DNA of 64,000 bases from Nemertoderma westbladi (GCA_032718475.1 JAUCBJ010006695.1:62001-126000), one strand, 5' to 3'. Counted from the first letter of the stretch, positions 44,262-55,934 are shown. Notes: generated from the sequence alone by a model not told the origin. A program made the numbers and translations.

Positions 44262-44882
44262 TACTGTAAAAGCCAATCAGTGTAGCTCATTACTATTATA
44301 CAGTAGTTTGTAATAGCCAATCAGTGTAGTTCATTACTATTATACTGTAGTCTGTAATAGCCAATCAGTGTAGTTCATTACTATTATACTGTAGTTTGTA
44401 ATAGCCAATCAGTGTAGTTCATTACTATTATTCTGTAGTTTGTAATAGCCAATCAGTGTAGTTCATTACTATTATACTGTAGTTTGTAATAGCAAATCAG
44501 TGTAGTTCATTACTATTATACTGTAGTTTGTAATAGCCAATCAGTGTAGTTCATTACTATTATACTGTAGTTTATAATAGCCAATCAGTGTAGTTCATTA
44601 CTATTATAATGTAGTTTGTAATAGCCAATCAGTGTAGTTCATTACCATTATACTGTAGTTTGTAATAGCCAATCAGTGTAGTTCATTACTATTATACTGT
44701 AGTTTATAATAGCCAATCAGTGTAGTTCATTACTATTATACTGTAGTTTGTAATAGCCAATCAGTGTAGTTCATTACTATTATACTGTAGTTTATAATAG
44801 CCAATCTTGTAGTTCATTACTATTATACTGTAGTTTACAATAGCCAATCAGTGTAGTTCATTACTATTATACTGTAGTTTAT
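44262..44882. repeat. Tandem array, 44 bp unit
   Basis: About 14 copies of a 44 bp unit with TAATAGCCAATCAGTGTAGT, TCATTACTATTATACTGTAG and TTTG. Copies are nearly identical. Each carries a CCAAT box-like GCCAATC, probably by chance. Confidence 0.95.
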
Positions 44883-44899
44883 ATCTATAGACAATTAGT

Positions 44900-45265
44900 G
44901 TGTACGGTGTACGGACAATTACGACCCGGACTATTCCGACCCGGACAATTTCAGACATACTAAGAGCTCGAATGAAATTTTCATGGGTCGGAATTGTTCG
45001 GATCCAGCATAGGACAATTCCGACCCCAAATAATTTAAAAATTATAATAATAATAAATAATAATTTTATTTAACATTACATTGTTTTATTATTCAACATA
45101 AGATTGCTGTGTGCATGGATATTTCTTTGTTCTAGGCACGTTTGCTATGTAATGTTAGAGTTATTCCGACCTAGGACAATTCCAACCCTGACAATTCCGA
45201 CCCATGAAAATTTCATTAGACCTTTGAATGGGTCGGAATTGTCCGGGTTGAAATTGTCCCAATCC
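44900..45265. repeat. Inverted repeat with GGACAATTCCGACCC motifs
   Basis: The motif GGACAATTCCGACCC occurs several times and in inverted form (near 44930-45020 and 45165-45255). GAAATTTTCATGGGTCGGAA on the left faces its complement near 45195, making a foldback of about 300 bp. No coding potential is seen. Confidence 0.75.
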
Positions 45266-45639
45266 TCGTCGATTCGTTCAGTCGTCGACGTAAGTCGGAC
45301 TCTTCCAACCGCACTCAAAGGTGGGTGGCCTGAGTGAGGCATGAGGAACTTGGCAGTGGCCCGCATTACGATCCGACCGACCGCCGTATTCCCAGTGTAG
45401 TAAATAGAATCTTACTGACAAGCAAGCAATTCCGTAGTATTTATTCCTCAGTTAATCGCATCTTGATGCCACTCGGCTGCTCGGGTCCAGATACATCGGA
45501 CTGTCGGAAGCTGTTTAGATGAAGAAGTTGTTTAGATGGCCTTGCAATCTGGTCGTTGGCAAGTTGCCAACGACCAACGACCTGAAGACGGTACCGGTAA
45601 CTCTGTACCACTGTAACTGTTAACAGTACCGGTGTCACA
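45266..45639. other. Non-coding spacer
   Basis: No gene is recognised. Contains GTACCGGTAA-type motifs near 45590-45630. Confidence 0.4.
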
Positions 45640-45795
45640 AGGAAATCAGCCCCCCCTAGAATATGCCCCCCGGGGCATTATTTCCTAGGATATTATGTCC
45701 CCCCGGGCAATTTTTCCTAGGAAATTTAGCCCGGGGGGGCATTTTCTCCTTAGGAAATAATGCCTCCCCTCAGGAAAATTAGCCCCCCCCAAAAG
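45640..45795. repeat. Palindromic G/C-run cluster around CCTAGGA, copy 1
   Basis: Alternating CCCCCCGGGGCAT, TTTCCTAGGA and GGGGGGGCATTTT blocks form nested palindromes centred on CCTAGG and CCCGGG. A similar cluster lies at 46388-46490. Confidence 0.75.
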
Positions 45796-46012
45796 TCTGA
45801 AAACTGGTACGATACCGGTCTGCTGGTAGCATATAGTTGGAAGAATAGTACGGTACCGGTCTGCCGGTAGGTAAGCAGGTAAGGCAGTAAGGGGATGTAG
45901 AACAGCATACTGAAGTATCTAAGTCAGTAGGCTACTGTAGTAAGTACTGGTATAACAGCAGTGCGAGTGTGTGGTGTTGTGTGGGCGCCGAGCAGCTCCA
46001 AGCTTTTTTAAG

Positions 46013-46337
46013 TCTGTAACCTGCTCCTTTCCCTGATTTGGTAAAGTGATTGTTTATTGTTTTGGTTAGAAAATCCCGCCTCTGTAACCTGCTCCTTTCT
46101 CTCAATTGGTAATGTTATCGTTTATTGTTTTGGTTAGAAAATCCCGTCTCTGTAACCTGCTCCTTTCCCTGATTTGCTAAAGTGACTGTTTATTGTTTTG
46201 GTTAGAAAATCCCGCCTCTGTAACCTGCTCCTTTCCCTCAATTAGTTAAATGATCGTTTATTGTTTTGGTTAGAAAGGCCTGCCTCTGTAACCTGATCCT
46301 TTCCTTCATTTGGTAAAGTGACTGTTTATTGTTTTGT
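46013..46337. repeat. Tandem array, 68 bp unit (forward)
   Basis: Five copies of a 68 bp unit: TCTGTAACCTGCTCCTTTCC, then a variable TGATTTGGTAAAGTGA block, then TGTTTATTGTTTTGGTTAGA and AAATCCCGCC. The complement of the same unit forms the array at 54730-55322, and single diverged copies occur near 47763-47836, 50540-50600, 53448-53508 and 57724-57785. Confidence 0.93.
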
Positions 46338-46387
46338 ATAATTTTTGTAAGTTTTAGTAGTAATAAGTTTTGTTTATTGTATAATTC

Positions 46388-46490
46388 AGGGGGGGCATTT
46401 TTTCCTAGGGAAATTTGCCCGGGGGGGCATTTTTTCCTAGGAAAATATGCCCCCCCGGGCACATTTCCCGGGGGGGCATATTTTCCTGTT
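46388..46490. repeat. Palindromic G/C-run cluster around CCTAGGA, copy 2
   Basis: Same structure as 45640-45795: GGGGGGCATTTTTTCCTAGG, CCCGGGGGGG and AAAATATGCCCCCC blocks. With copy 1 it brackets the 68 bp array. Confidence 0.72.
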
Positions 46491-46507
46491 ACACCGGTAC
46501 CGTACTG

Positions 46508-46822
46508 TAATCCTGTAGTCTCCTAGCAACCAGCTGATGCCAAGCCTAATAATTTTTGGGTAGATAAATTTATTATAACTGTAAGACAGTTACACAGATG
46601 CTGCACGAAGACCCCACGCAAATTCAACTTGGAAAATTTCTAAACTTTGGCCAGACTACATGTGTACCAAGTTTGGTTAAATTTCATTAACATTTGGCTG
46701 AGTTATTAACGTTTAAATTTGGACACGACAGAACGACAGAACAACAGATCGACAGACACACCGATTGAGTTAGTGGTACCTGTATGCTAAGCTCGCTTAC
46801 TTTCGTCGCTCGCCCCACATTT
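46508..46822 (+). repeat. Dispersed repeat family, copy 2
   Basis: Matches 4795-5214 in inverted orientation but lacks the 112 bp insertion. It begins GTAGTCTCCTAGCAACCAGC and ends CTTACTTTCGTCGCTCGCC. No coding capacity is recognised. Confidence 0.85.
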
Positions 46823-47016
46823 CAAATTGCGAAATACAGTGTTATGGGATTCCTAACCACCAATACGATGTCTGAATTGGAAATTATTTGGGACGACACC
46901 GTTCCGGCTAAAAGTACCGTACATATGGCATTGCTTCAGCCCGAGAATGTTCCCTATACATATCAATAAGACTTATAATATAATAGTTACACCAGATCCA
47001 GTCATAAAGTAGGCTA

Positions 47017-47295
47017 CGTTACGTACAAGGTAGGTGCTAAAATGCACAATGAGCAACAAAGAGCAACAACGAGCAATAATAAAGTACAACAACGAATAAC
47101 AATGAGCAACAACGAGCAACAACGAGCAATAATAAAGTACAACAACGAGTAACAATGAGCAACAATGAGCAATAACGAGCAATAATAAAGTACAACAAAG
47201 AGTAACAATGAGCAACAACGAGCAATAATAAAGTACAACAAAGAGTAACAATGAGCAATAATAAAGTACAACAAAGAGTAACAATGAGCAACATT
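47017..47295. repeat. GAGCAACAA array with shared boundary
   Basis: Tandem GAGCAACAACGAGCAACAAT-type repeats mixed with GCAATAATAAAGTACAACAA. The left boundary AGGTAGGTGCTAAAATGCAC recurs, inverted, at the right boundary of the array at 55935-56830. Frames reading through it are low-complexity. Confidence 0.9.
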
Positions 47296-48510
47296 ACATT
47301 ACGGGCATCCTAAAACGTGTTAGCGCATTTGACAAAAAAAGACGTTTTTAATCTCCATTTTTATATATTTTGACTCTTTCCGATTGTTTAATAAACCATG
47401 TAAGAATGCGAGTAAAAACACCCAGTCTGAAACACTGAAACGGTAATTGCGCTAGTGTACCTTCAACGGAAGGCCGTTCTAGTGTATCACTCTATTCCCC
47501 TTTTCCCACTATTGTATTGATTTGCTCAATGTTTCGCTCAGTCTATTACGGTAATTAATCATCTATTATATTTCACAGCATACAGTACCGGGAGGGTGTG
47601 GCGGCACAATACAACAAGTAAATGTCTGACTAATTATTTATGTAAGGGCTCAAGTGTTGCAATTGGCCTAATTGGACAAAGTCTACTGAACGGAACCTTT
47701 GCTCAATTGACAGGACCCGTTGACCGGACCCATTGCCATTTAAAGGTAGAAAGGATCAGGCAGCAGATTAGTAAAGGACCAGGTTACAGAGGCGTGTTCA
47801 GGTGTTGGCGTTGGTGGGCACCAAAACAATAAACTAAAGTTAAGACATGTTACAAGATTATGGGTACGGGCACAAAAAGCTGAGGTAATAAGGGTCCGGT
47901 CAACACATGTAAAATATAAATCAAATATAAAGCTTCAACATATAAATAGAAATTTAATAGGCCTAAAGTAAATAACAAATTAAATACAAAATAGGCTTGG
48001 CCTACACGCCTACCCCATCCCCCAAGCTATACAGTAGTCTGTAATATAGAACGCTAGGCAGACTTCAGGACTGCCGGGCAATCAGGTAACTGTCCAAGTC
48101 CAACTGTATAAAATACAAAATAATAAGGCAGTGATTTTTTATGTCCTTTTATTTGACTTTTTTGTCCTCATTTTTTTACGAATTGTGCATAATGACTTTT
48201 GTTGTCCTTTTAATGACTTTTATTGTCCTTTTAATGACTTTTTATTTATGTACAGTACAGGCCACCAGAAAAAGCAGATTTCATCCAATGTGATCACATG
48301 TGAACACATTTGTTCAAGTCATCTGATTGGCAGGTTATGGCGAGTTATCTTCTAGCTCACACAGCAGGAGGCTAACTTGCTGGGACCGACAAAGGCTTAG
48401 TGTGCGGTGCGCCTGTATGTCTGATATCAGGTAGATGAGAGAGCCCCCAGGGCGTAACATTGCGGACATGGGCTGTATTGGTAGAGATAGAACTACATAC
48501 AAGACCACAT
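47296..48510. other. Non-coding region
   Basis: No gene is recognised. It holds one diverged copy of the 68 bp unit (about 47763-47836) and, near 48125-48250, ATGTCCTTTTA/TTGTCCTTTTAATGACTTTT repeats resembling the arms of the 55492-57588 unit. Confidence 0.5.
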
Positions 48511-48660
48511 GGAGGTTCATGGAGTGTATGGGAGTGGGTGGATGGGTATGTGGATGGAAGAGCCTAGACCATTGAATAATTAATTTAGTGCAGGGAGATG
48601 TCGCGCCATTAGTCTGACACCGAGAGGGCACAGAGAAAGACCAGAAGATGCCTCAACATC
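48511..48660. repeat. Dispersed repeat, ~150 bp, copy 1
   Basis: Shares with 51463-51608 the run TTCATGGAGTGTATG, GAGCCTAGACCATTGAATAA, TTAATTTAGTGCAGGGAGAT and GTCGCGCCATTAGTCTGACA, in the same orientation and nearly identical. Non-coding. Confidence 0.88.
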
Positions 48661-49077
48661 AATTATAATTTCACATATATTGGTTATGTTGCTGGAGGCC
48701 TCATTATGCCTGTCTGGCACCCCCCACCCCCCCCCCCCCTCCCAGAGGTTTGCAGAGGCAACTGGAATCTGGCAATACATTCTAGTGGTGTCGGGGCCTA
48801 AACATACAGACCCATGAAATCTAAGCTCAGGGGAATGAATGCACTACACAGCACATTATTAACTTAAATTCACGAGGTTCATTAATATTTAAATTTATAT
48901 TCAATAAATGTAAATATACAATAAGGTAATGAACGTGAAAATAAAATCACAACCCTATAGGTTATAGTGCTTACGTATTATTGGACATATACCATAATGT
49001 ACCCTATCAACATAATCATAATCTATCTAATCGGATTTAAATTATACCATTAATTAATTAAGTTTCACAATAGTAAG
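48661..49077. other. Non-coding region downstream of the transposase
   Basis: No gene is seen. A C run lies near 48720-48740. Confidence 0.4.
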
Positions 49078-50142
49078 CTAAGATAGAGTAGGGCCACCGT
49101 TGTTGTACATCACCATGGGAAAGACTTTGGGAATGTGGCAAATATACTTCCTGCACTTATCGACGGTGAGCTTCTCCTCCCAAAAAGTTATTATTCCAGC
49201 TTTTAATTCCGCCTGATTTTGGGGTTTGATCTCGTTCCTCAGAAACTCCTTGATTTCGTGCCAGACCAGTTCGATGGGGTTTAGGTCTGGGGATTCCGGT
49301 GGCCAAAACTCAGTACTATAGTTTATCTTATATTGGTCTATAAATGCAACCGTGAACTTGCTTGTGTGGCACGTGGCAGAATCGGCCTGCAGAATATAGT
49401 CATTATTACTATACCTTTGTGCAATGAAGGGAACAATAACTCGTTCTAATGTTGTACAATATTTTTTGGAATCGATACGTTGATTGCCAGATAATATTGC
49501 TAAGGGTGTTCTGCCTTCCCAACTGATTCCACCATAAATGTTAAGTTTTACGGGGTGTTTGGCCCGAGAGCGCAATCTCATAAACGCATCACCTTTTTTG
49601 ACATAAAATCTATTTCTACATGAGTCTAACTGTACCGAACATTCATCAGTAAATATAATTTTTCGTAATAAATGTAGTTTGTTGTACATATTATTTACGA
49701 AAGTCATTCTCTTTACTTTATTCACGTCCCTGACGATTTGGCAGTACTTTGCCGAAGCGGATATCCAGCCAAGCTTTCTCCTGATCCTCTTAATTGTAGT
49801 CCGAGAGTATTGCACCCCAAATTCTCTATTCACCTTACTGCGAATTGTTTCGGCAGATATTTCGCCTTTGGCCTTCTCGATAACCAAATCAATAAAGTCA
49901 TAAACATTACTGAAAACCTTGGGTTTTCTACCTCGGCGATGGTTGTCAGATATATTTCCTGTTTTTATTACCCGATCCACTAGTTTCCTCACACCACGCG
50001 GTTGAAGAAGGTAATTTTCCTCCCGGGCTATATTCTTCACAATGTTTATGACAGAAAGTCCCTTGTTGTGCAATCGCCATATTCGATGTCGAATAAAAAG
50101 TGGGTAGCGTTGACCACGGTTTATCTTTTGATGTGTCACCAT
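49078..50142 (-). CDS. Tc1/mariner-superfamily transposase, DD37E spacing
   Basis: The chosen start is the ATG at 50142 (MVTHQKINRGQRYPLFIRHR), giving 354 residues; an upstream in-frame ATG at 50292 adds a hydrophobic, non-conserved stretch. The N-terminal third is a paired-like helix-turn-helix DNA-binding region (RHRIWRLHNKGLSVINIVKN; basic linker RRGRKPK). The catalytic core has D in FTDECSVQL, D in LQADSATCHTSKF and E in SPDLNPIELVW. The second D and the E are separated by 37 residues, so this is DD37E rather than the usual DD34E. The frame is intact and the triad complete, so activity is possible. I could not identify the terminal inverted repeats. It would cut and paste its element at TA sites. 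Confidence 0.88.
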   Translation of the reverse strand: MVTHQKINRGQRYPLFIRHRIWRLHNKGLSVINIVKNIAREENYLLQPRGVRKLVDRVIKTGNISDNHRRGRKPKVFSNVYDFIDLVIEKAKGEISAETIRSKVNREFGVQYSRTTIKRIRRKLGWISASAKYCQIVRDVNKVKRMTFVNNMYNKLHLLRKIIFTDECSVQLDSCRNRFYVKKGDAFMRLRSRAKHPVKLNIYGGISWEGRTPLAILSGNQRIDSKKYCTTLERVIVPFIAQRYSNNDYILQADSATCHTSKFTVAFIDQYKINYSTEFWPPESPDLNPIELVWHEIKEFLRNEIKPQNQAELKAGIITFWEEKLTVDKCRKYICHIPKVFPMVMYNNGGPTLS

Positions 50143-51462
50143 AATATTGAAATGAATTAAAAGATAATACTGTAGTGAAAATATATACCAAATTATACTG
50201 CAGTAAAAAAAAGCGGTTGTTAATACCGATAATGTTAATCGTAATAATAAACTGACATACTGTACTTGTACAGTAATACTGTAAAAAAACATTCAAAATG
50301 TATACTGTGCCCCTCACTCCATGAAAGACCGCTATGAACGAATGTCTGAGAAGACACACCATGAAAGGAGGCTCCGCCCCCATCATAGGATGAGTTTTCT
50401 TTGTACATCTGGATTCTGATTGGTCGTTCTTTCCTGTGTTTCTACAGTCTACATAATTATAATGTAACATTATTCTACAGCCTTTAATCACTTTGCAATT
50501 TAATGTTTAACTGTTTTCAATAATTTCCTTCAGAAATTTCAGAGTTTCAGGTTACAGAGGCGTGCTGGGGAACCAAAACAATAAACGAAAGTTAACACAT
50601 GTGTTTTGTATTTGTACAGGTCTTTATTACTTGGGTCGTTGGTCTTTGTTTTGTAGTCACCCGACACTGCAGTGTTGCGTGGGGGCCACCAATCCACCCA
50701 CCCACACTCAACTCCCAAATTCCTGGACATTAGGATACTGAGTGAAAGCGTCTGAAACTACTACAGGAAATCCATGACAGACTATGGGCTAGCGACTAGG
50801 GACTGGCGCCCTTGAACATGTAAACTGTAGGGCCTAGTACCTACTTTACCACCTACCTTAAAGTGACCTGTGGGACCAGCCCATTATTAGTGAGGTCGGC
50901 ATTTCTCTTTATCCTGCAGCTCTCTTTGTATTACAATAGCATACAGCTAACCAATGGCAATGGTCTCCCCCCAGTGCGGGAAAGACAAGCAGGCTACCAT
51001 TGAAATGAATAGGGGAAGGATGATAATATGGTGTGTTCGTGTTCCCATCCTAATGTCTGTCGTCTTGGCTCCGCTAAGCTTAAACAGAGCCACAGCCTTA
51101 CAATAGAGCTTTACCTAAATACACTTCCAGTGAGCCAAGCAGTAGTAGTGGCGGGTTAGCTCCAAAATGCCCATGTAGGATTTCTTCGAAAAAGGACCAT
51201 CAATAATAGTCGACCCCATCTGCTTCAATTTCATCATCAACCTCATAGGTGTTTTCGAGTGCTTAATAACTGCTCGAATTTCTTATACAACTTATATATA
51301 ACAATAATATAATTTAACATATAATAATTTTACAACTTTATCTCAACATGCCGTATTATTCTCTCCCCAAACCAGATAATTCAATACTAAACCGCAGTAG
51401 CCTATATATAGACACTAACTATAAGCCTAATATATATAGACACTACTAACCGCACACTGTTA
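50143..51462. other. Non-coding region
   Basis: No gene is recognised. It contains TACTGTACTTGTACAGTA-like short palindromes (about 50255-50280), possibly near the 5' end of the transposon, and a single copy of the 68 bp unit (about 50540-50600). Confidence 0.4.
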
Positions 51463-51608
51463 ATGTTCATGGAGTGTATGTGAATGGATGGGTATATGGA
51501 TGGAGGAGCCTAGACCATTGAATAATTAATTTAGTGCAGGGAGATGTCGCGCCATTAGTCTGACACCGAGAGGGCACAGAGAAACACCAGAAGATGCCTT
51601 AACATCAC
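51463..51608. repeat. Dispersed repeat, ~150 bp, copy 2
   Basis: Near-identical to 48511-48660 in the same orientation, about 2.95 kb apart, on either side of the transposase gene. Confidence 0.88.
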
Positions 51609-52187
51609 TAACTATAGGCCTGCCTACTAGACACTATTAACCGCACACTATAAAGGTAAACAAAATCCTTATCGCATTTCCAGCTGCAGTGAGTGACAGT
51701 TCGCGGCAAACTACAGAGAGTTTCCAGCTTACTAAGCGTTTCAAAAGTATTCAATTGTATCCTTTGGCGAAAGAATTTTGGTTGTTGCCAATTCAATTAT
51801 GTTCAATTATGTTCAATTGTCCCGTTCAACAGCATTACATTACACTGGTACACATTTGATAAAATGTGTTCACAATTGTACAAATCTGCGTTTTCTGGTG
51901 GCCTGTACTGTATTTCTTCAAACTGTCAGACTGCTGATTTCTGGAATGTCAGACAGTTGATTTCAACATGCCTATGCCAAAACATTCAAAATTTGTTGAT
52001 TTCTGGTCTGTCGGACAGTTGGTTTCACTATGCCTGTGCCAAAAACATTCCATGAGTTATAGACTATGAGATAGAATTCCATATGCGCCTGTGGTAAAAG
52101 ACTCTAAATTTAATAGTTTGTGGTTGTTGCCGATAATCGATTACCACATGACGTAGCAAAACACTCATTTTATAGCCAAAAACAATT
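51609..52187. other. Non-coding spacer
   Basis: No gene is recognised. Two related blocks with CTGATTTCTGGAATGTC and TTGATTTCTGGTCTGTC (about 51930-52020) form a short internal duplication. Confidence 0.45.
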
Positions 52188-54717
52188 CCCAGTAAAAAAT
52201 CCGCATTCGTAACGCATGGGATGGCGCATATTTCACGCATTCGTAACGCATTCTGAAATGTTACATAGATGAACCATGCGATACGAATGCAAAAACCGAA
52301 CCAAATACGCATCCTTTATTCGCATATCGAATGTAATACGAACCTTATCCGAATCCCGCACATTCTACGAATGCGTCCCTAATCTTATACGAATGTTTCC
52401 CACACACGATTCGAATGCGTCCCGCATGTTATATACGAATGTTTCCCATGCTATACGAATGCGTTACGAATGTTTTACGAGTGTTATACGAATGTTTACC
52501 GCAGGATTTTTATTTTTTTATTATTTCGCTACAGTTTACATAGTTTTAACAGTTTACAACTGATAAAACGTGTCCATTTTATTTTATTTTTTTAAATATA
52601 CTTGATATTCCGAATCGAATATGAAAGCCATTTTCAATTTCCCCAAAAAAATGTTCAGATATAATTCAAGAACACGCAATTTCAGACGTAAATCGTTATA
52701 GTTATTATTATACTTATTAATTATTATTTATGGTTTATTATTTTTTATGATATTTTATTATTATATTATTTTATTATTATATTATTTTATTATTTTATTA
52801 TTTTATTATTATATTATATTATTTTATTATTATATATATTTTTATTATTATTTTATATATATTATATTACTTATTATCGAAAAAAAGCGAATTAATATTC
52901 TAGAATAATTATAGTAAAAAAAACTTTGAAATTATGTTGATGCATCTCATAAAATGTATTCCTTTGATGTATTTTGTCTGTAAGATTTTTTTACCATTAA
53001 TAAGTGTAGGGCCTACTGTAGCAGTAACCGGTAATTAACTGCTACAGTATATCAGTAGACATTTTAATGGCTTTTTATAGCGAATTAAACAAATTCGACC
53101 TGGAGGCCTAAGAAACTGTGTGAGAATATCACCATACACACGTACAATTTAATAAAAATGCCACATGCTTTATAATATGTATTGGCACTGTACTGTAGGC
53201 CAGGTGAGATAAATAATGACAACATAAAACTACTGTAATAACTTTGGGAAATGAGTACTACTGTAAAGGGGCTAAAACTACGGGTGGGGGGGGGGGGGGG
53301 GGGGGGGTGCCTAGTGCCTACATACTATAAGTATGCCTACATACTGTAGTTCGTTAAGTTAATACAGTAGTTTTATGTTGTCATTATTAATCTCACCTAC
53401 CCTACAGTACATAACCTTTACATTATTACATTATATCAAGCATGTTGGTAAAGGGAACAGGTTTACATACCAAAATAATGGGGAACCAAAATAATAAATG
53501 GGAGTTGAGAATCACTGGGCAACCCATTAAATAAATATATAGTATAAAAGTACATAGGACTGGCTGACTGGTAACAAAGGGGGAAATCTACTAACTAATA
53601 ACACTATGTTCGATTATTTGCCGAATTTTGATTGGTCAGTATTACAGTCTGTACGGTACTCTAATTGAGAGTGCTTTGCATGCGTATCGCCAGGGCGGAT
53701 TAACATATTTGTGGCCCTAAGGCTATTTTGAAAAAGTGGCCTGAAATTAGTTTTTCACATAATATTGTTTATAGTATAATTAATTAATTAATGTATAATG
53801 TAATATTACAACCAATCACCAATCTAATATAGGCCTATAACGATATCGAAATCACAATAAGTCTATTAACTAATATGAAACTCACTAATATGAAACAGTT
53901 AGTATTATTCATGGTTGATTAATTAATATTCTCCCTTTTCGGATTTTGGCAATAGCGAAATCTATCTAGCAAATCATTCTCAATACACATAAGTGACAAT
54001 GAGCAGAGTCTACCTTGCTTCATGGTTGATCTTATGTCACTTTCGTCACTTTTGTCGCTGATCTATTGTAGTAGGCTGGTAGCAAACTGAGATATTGTAG
54101 ATGGCTAGGCTGGCATGTAGGCAATATACAAATAATACATAGTACATAACCAAGGGTGTATCTACTCAGTTTAATGAACTGGTTCCAGGCTAGCCTGAAC
54201 ACGGACGGGTCCATATACTAAGAAACTAATGATGTAAAGTGCCCCTTTTACAGACTATTTTATAGGCTTCCTATTAACTCTCATTACATTCAACTCATTA
54301 CAAGTCAACATTTTTGTAGGAAAGTGACCGCTTTTTTCAATGGCCCTAAGGCTTCAGCCTTATTAGCCTACTGGTTAATCCGGCCCTGCGTATCGCATGC
54401 GTCACGAATGGACCACGAATAATTTTAAGCGTGGCGTGGCTAAGCATTCGTATCGCATGTGGCACGAACGAATGAACCACGAATTATTTTTTGTGTGGAG
54501 TGGAAGCATTCGTATCGCATGTGCCACGAATGATGAGCCACGAATATATTTACAAGTGAAATCTCACATGCGATACGAATACTATACGCATTCGTTAAAT
54601 TATTCGGACTGACGAACCATTGACGAAGGCTTCACGAATCTTAAATAACATTGCACGCACCTTTTACGAATGCTGCATGTGGTACGAATGCGTTACGCAT
54701 GGGGATTTTTTACTGGG
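52188..54717. mobile_element. Foldback element (2.5 kb) with ACGAATGCG arms
   Basis: The left end CCCAGTAAAAAATCCGCATT (52188) and the right end ...GGGATTTTTTACTGGG (54717) are inverted. Both arms (about 52188-52505 and 54396-54717) are built of repeated CATTCGTATCGCAT and ACGAATGCG words in opposing directions. The interior holds an AT-rich stretch, a G run (53286-53307), a 68 bp-unit relic and the nested hAT MITE at 53691-54388. No transposase is found. The target duplication is unclear. Confidence 0.7.
53691..54388. mobile_element. hAT-type MITE (698 bp), nested
   Basis: The element starts CAGGGCGGATTAAC and ends GGTTAATCCGGCCCTG, and is flanked exactly by the 8-bp duplication CGTATCGC (53683-53690 and 54389-54396). 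CAGGG ends plus 8 bp duplications are typical of hAT elements. Subterminal inverted blocks share GGCCCTAAGGCT. No transposase frame is seen, so it is non-autonomous. Confidence 0.9.
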
Positions 54718-54729
54718 TTACCAATTGAT

Positions 54730-55322
54730 GGAAAGGAGCAGGTTAAGGCCGGATTTTCTAACCAAAACAATAAACAGTCACTTTACCAAATCAGGGAAAG
54801 GAGCAGGTTACAGAGGCGGATTTTCTAACCAAAACAATAAACGATCATTTAACTAATTGAGGGAAAGGAGCAGGTTACAGAGACGGGATTTTCTAACCAA
54901 AACAATAAACGATAACATTACCAATTGAGAGAAAGGAGCAGGTTACAGATGCGGGATTTTCTAACCAAAAACAATAAACAGTCACTTTACCAAATCAGGG
55001 AAAGGAGCAGGTTACAGAGACGGGATTTTCTAACCAAAACAATAAACGATAACATTACCAATTGGGAGAAAGGATGAGCAGGTTACAGAGGCGGGATTTC
55101 CTAACCAAAACAATAAACGATCACTTAATTAATTGAGGGAAAGGGGCAGGTTACAGAGGCGGGATTTTCTAACCAAAACAATAAACAGTCACTTTACAAA
55201 ATGAAGGAAAGGAGCAGGTTACAGAGGCGGGCCTTTCTAACCAAAACAATAAACGGCGTCACTTTACTAAATCAGGCAAAGGAGCAAGTTACAGATGAGG
55301 CGGGATTTTCTAACCAAAACAA
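54730..55322. repeat. Tandem array, 68 bp unit (reverse)
   Basis: About nine copies of the complement of the unit at 46013-46337: GGAAAGGAGCAGGTTACAGA, then GGCGGGATTTTCTAACCAAA and ACAATAAAC. Small indels occur, for example GGATGAGCAGG near 55073. Confidence 0.93.
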
Positions 55323-55491
55323 CCGGTCAGCCGTTAGGCCTACCAGTGCCGTAATTAAATGGTAGGCTACACAGTAGGCCTACAGCAGTACCGGTGCCGC
55401 TACCGGTACTAAAATTCAGAAATGCCTGCTTTATACCTACCGGTACATCTGTACATACAGAAAAATAGTGCTATATATACTAATACCGGTC
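55323..55491. other. Spacer with TACCGGTA motifs
   Basis: No gene. Dense CCGGTA and TAGGCCTA words. Confidence 0.5.
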
Positions 55492-55934
55492 CTGATAGCC
55501 TGAGAGAACAGCAGTAGAGAAACCGGTAGCATGGAACCTAACATTAGATTTTTGGAGGACATAAAAAATAAAAAAAAGGACAAAAAAAGGATTTAAACGG
55601 ACAATAAAAATTATTGCGAAATAATAATACGAAAACCAGTTCACACTTCACAGTGCCGTACTGCATATCAGACAGTCAGAACCAGATAATAGAGGTTGAG
55701 GTAAGTTTCAACGACACTACCCGAACAGAACAAGACTGAAATCAGGTAAACTGATAAATATTTGTAGGCCTACCGGTCCCGGTATACAGTAGCAGTATTG
55801 TGCACCATCTTGATGACATTGCGGGTATGGAAGCATTTTTTATTAAGTTCTTGGTTGGGAATTTATTTATAATATCCTACTTATATATTCGGGATTACTG
55901 GGATACATTATACTGCATAAGTATAATGAATGTA

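Noticed and set aside
47596-47832. 78-codon frame
   Set aside because: Its 3' half is a copy of the 68 bp dispersed repeat; no domain.
50143-50292. N-terminal extension of the transposase from ATG 50292
   Set aside because: Hydrophobic and unlike transposase N-termini; the ATG at 50142 gives the usual family length.
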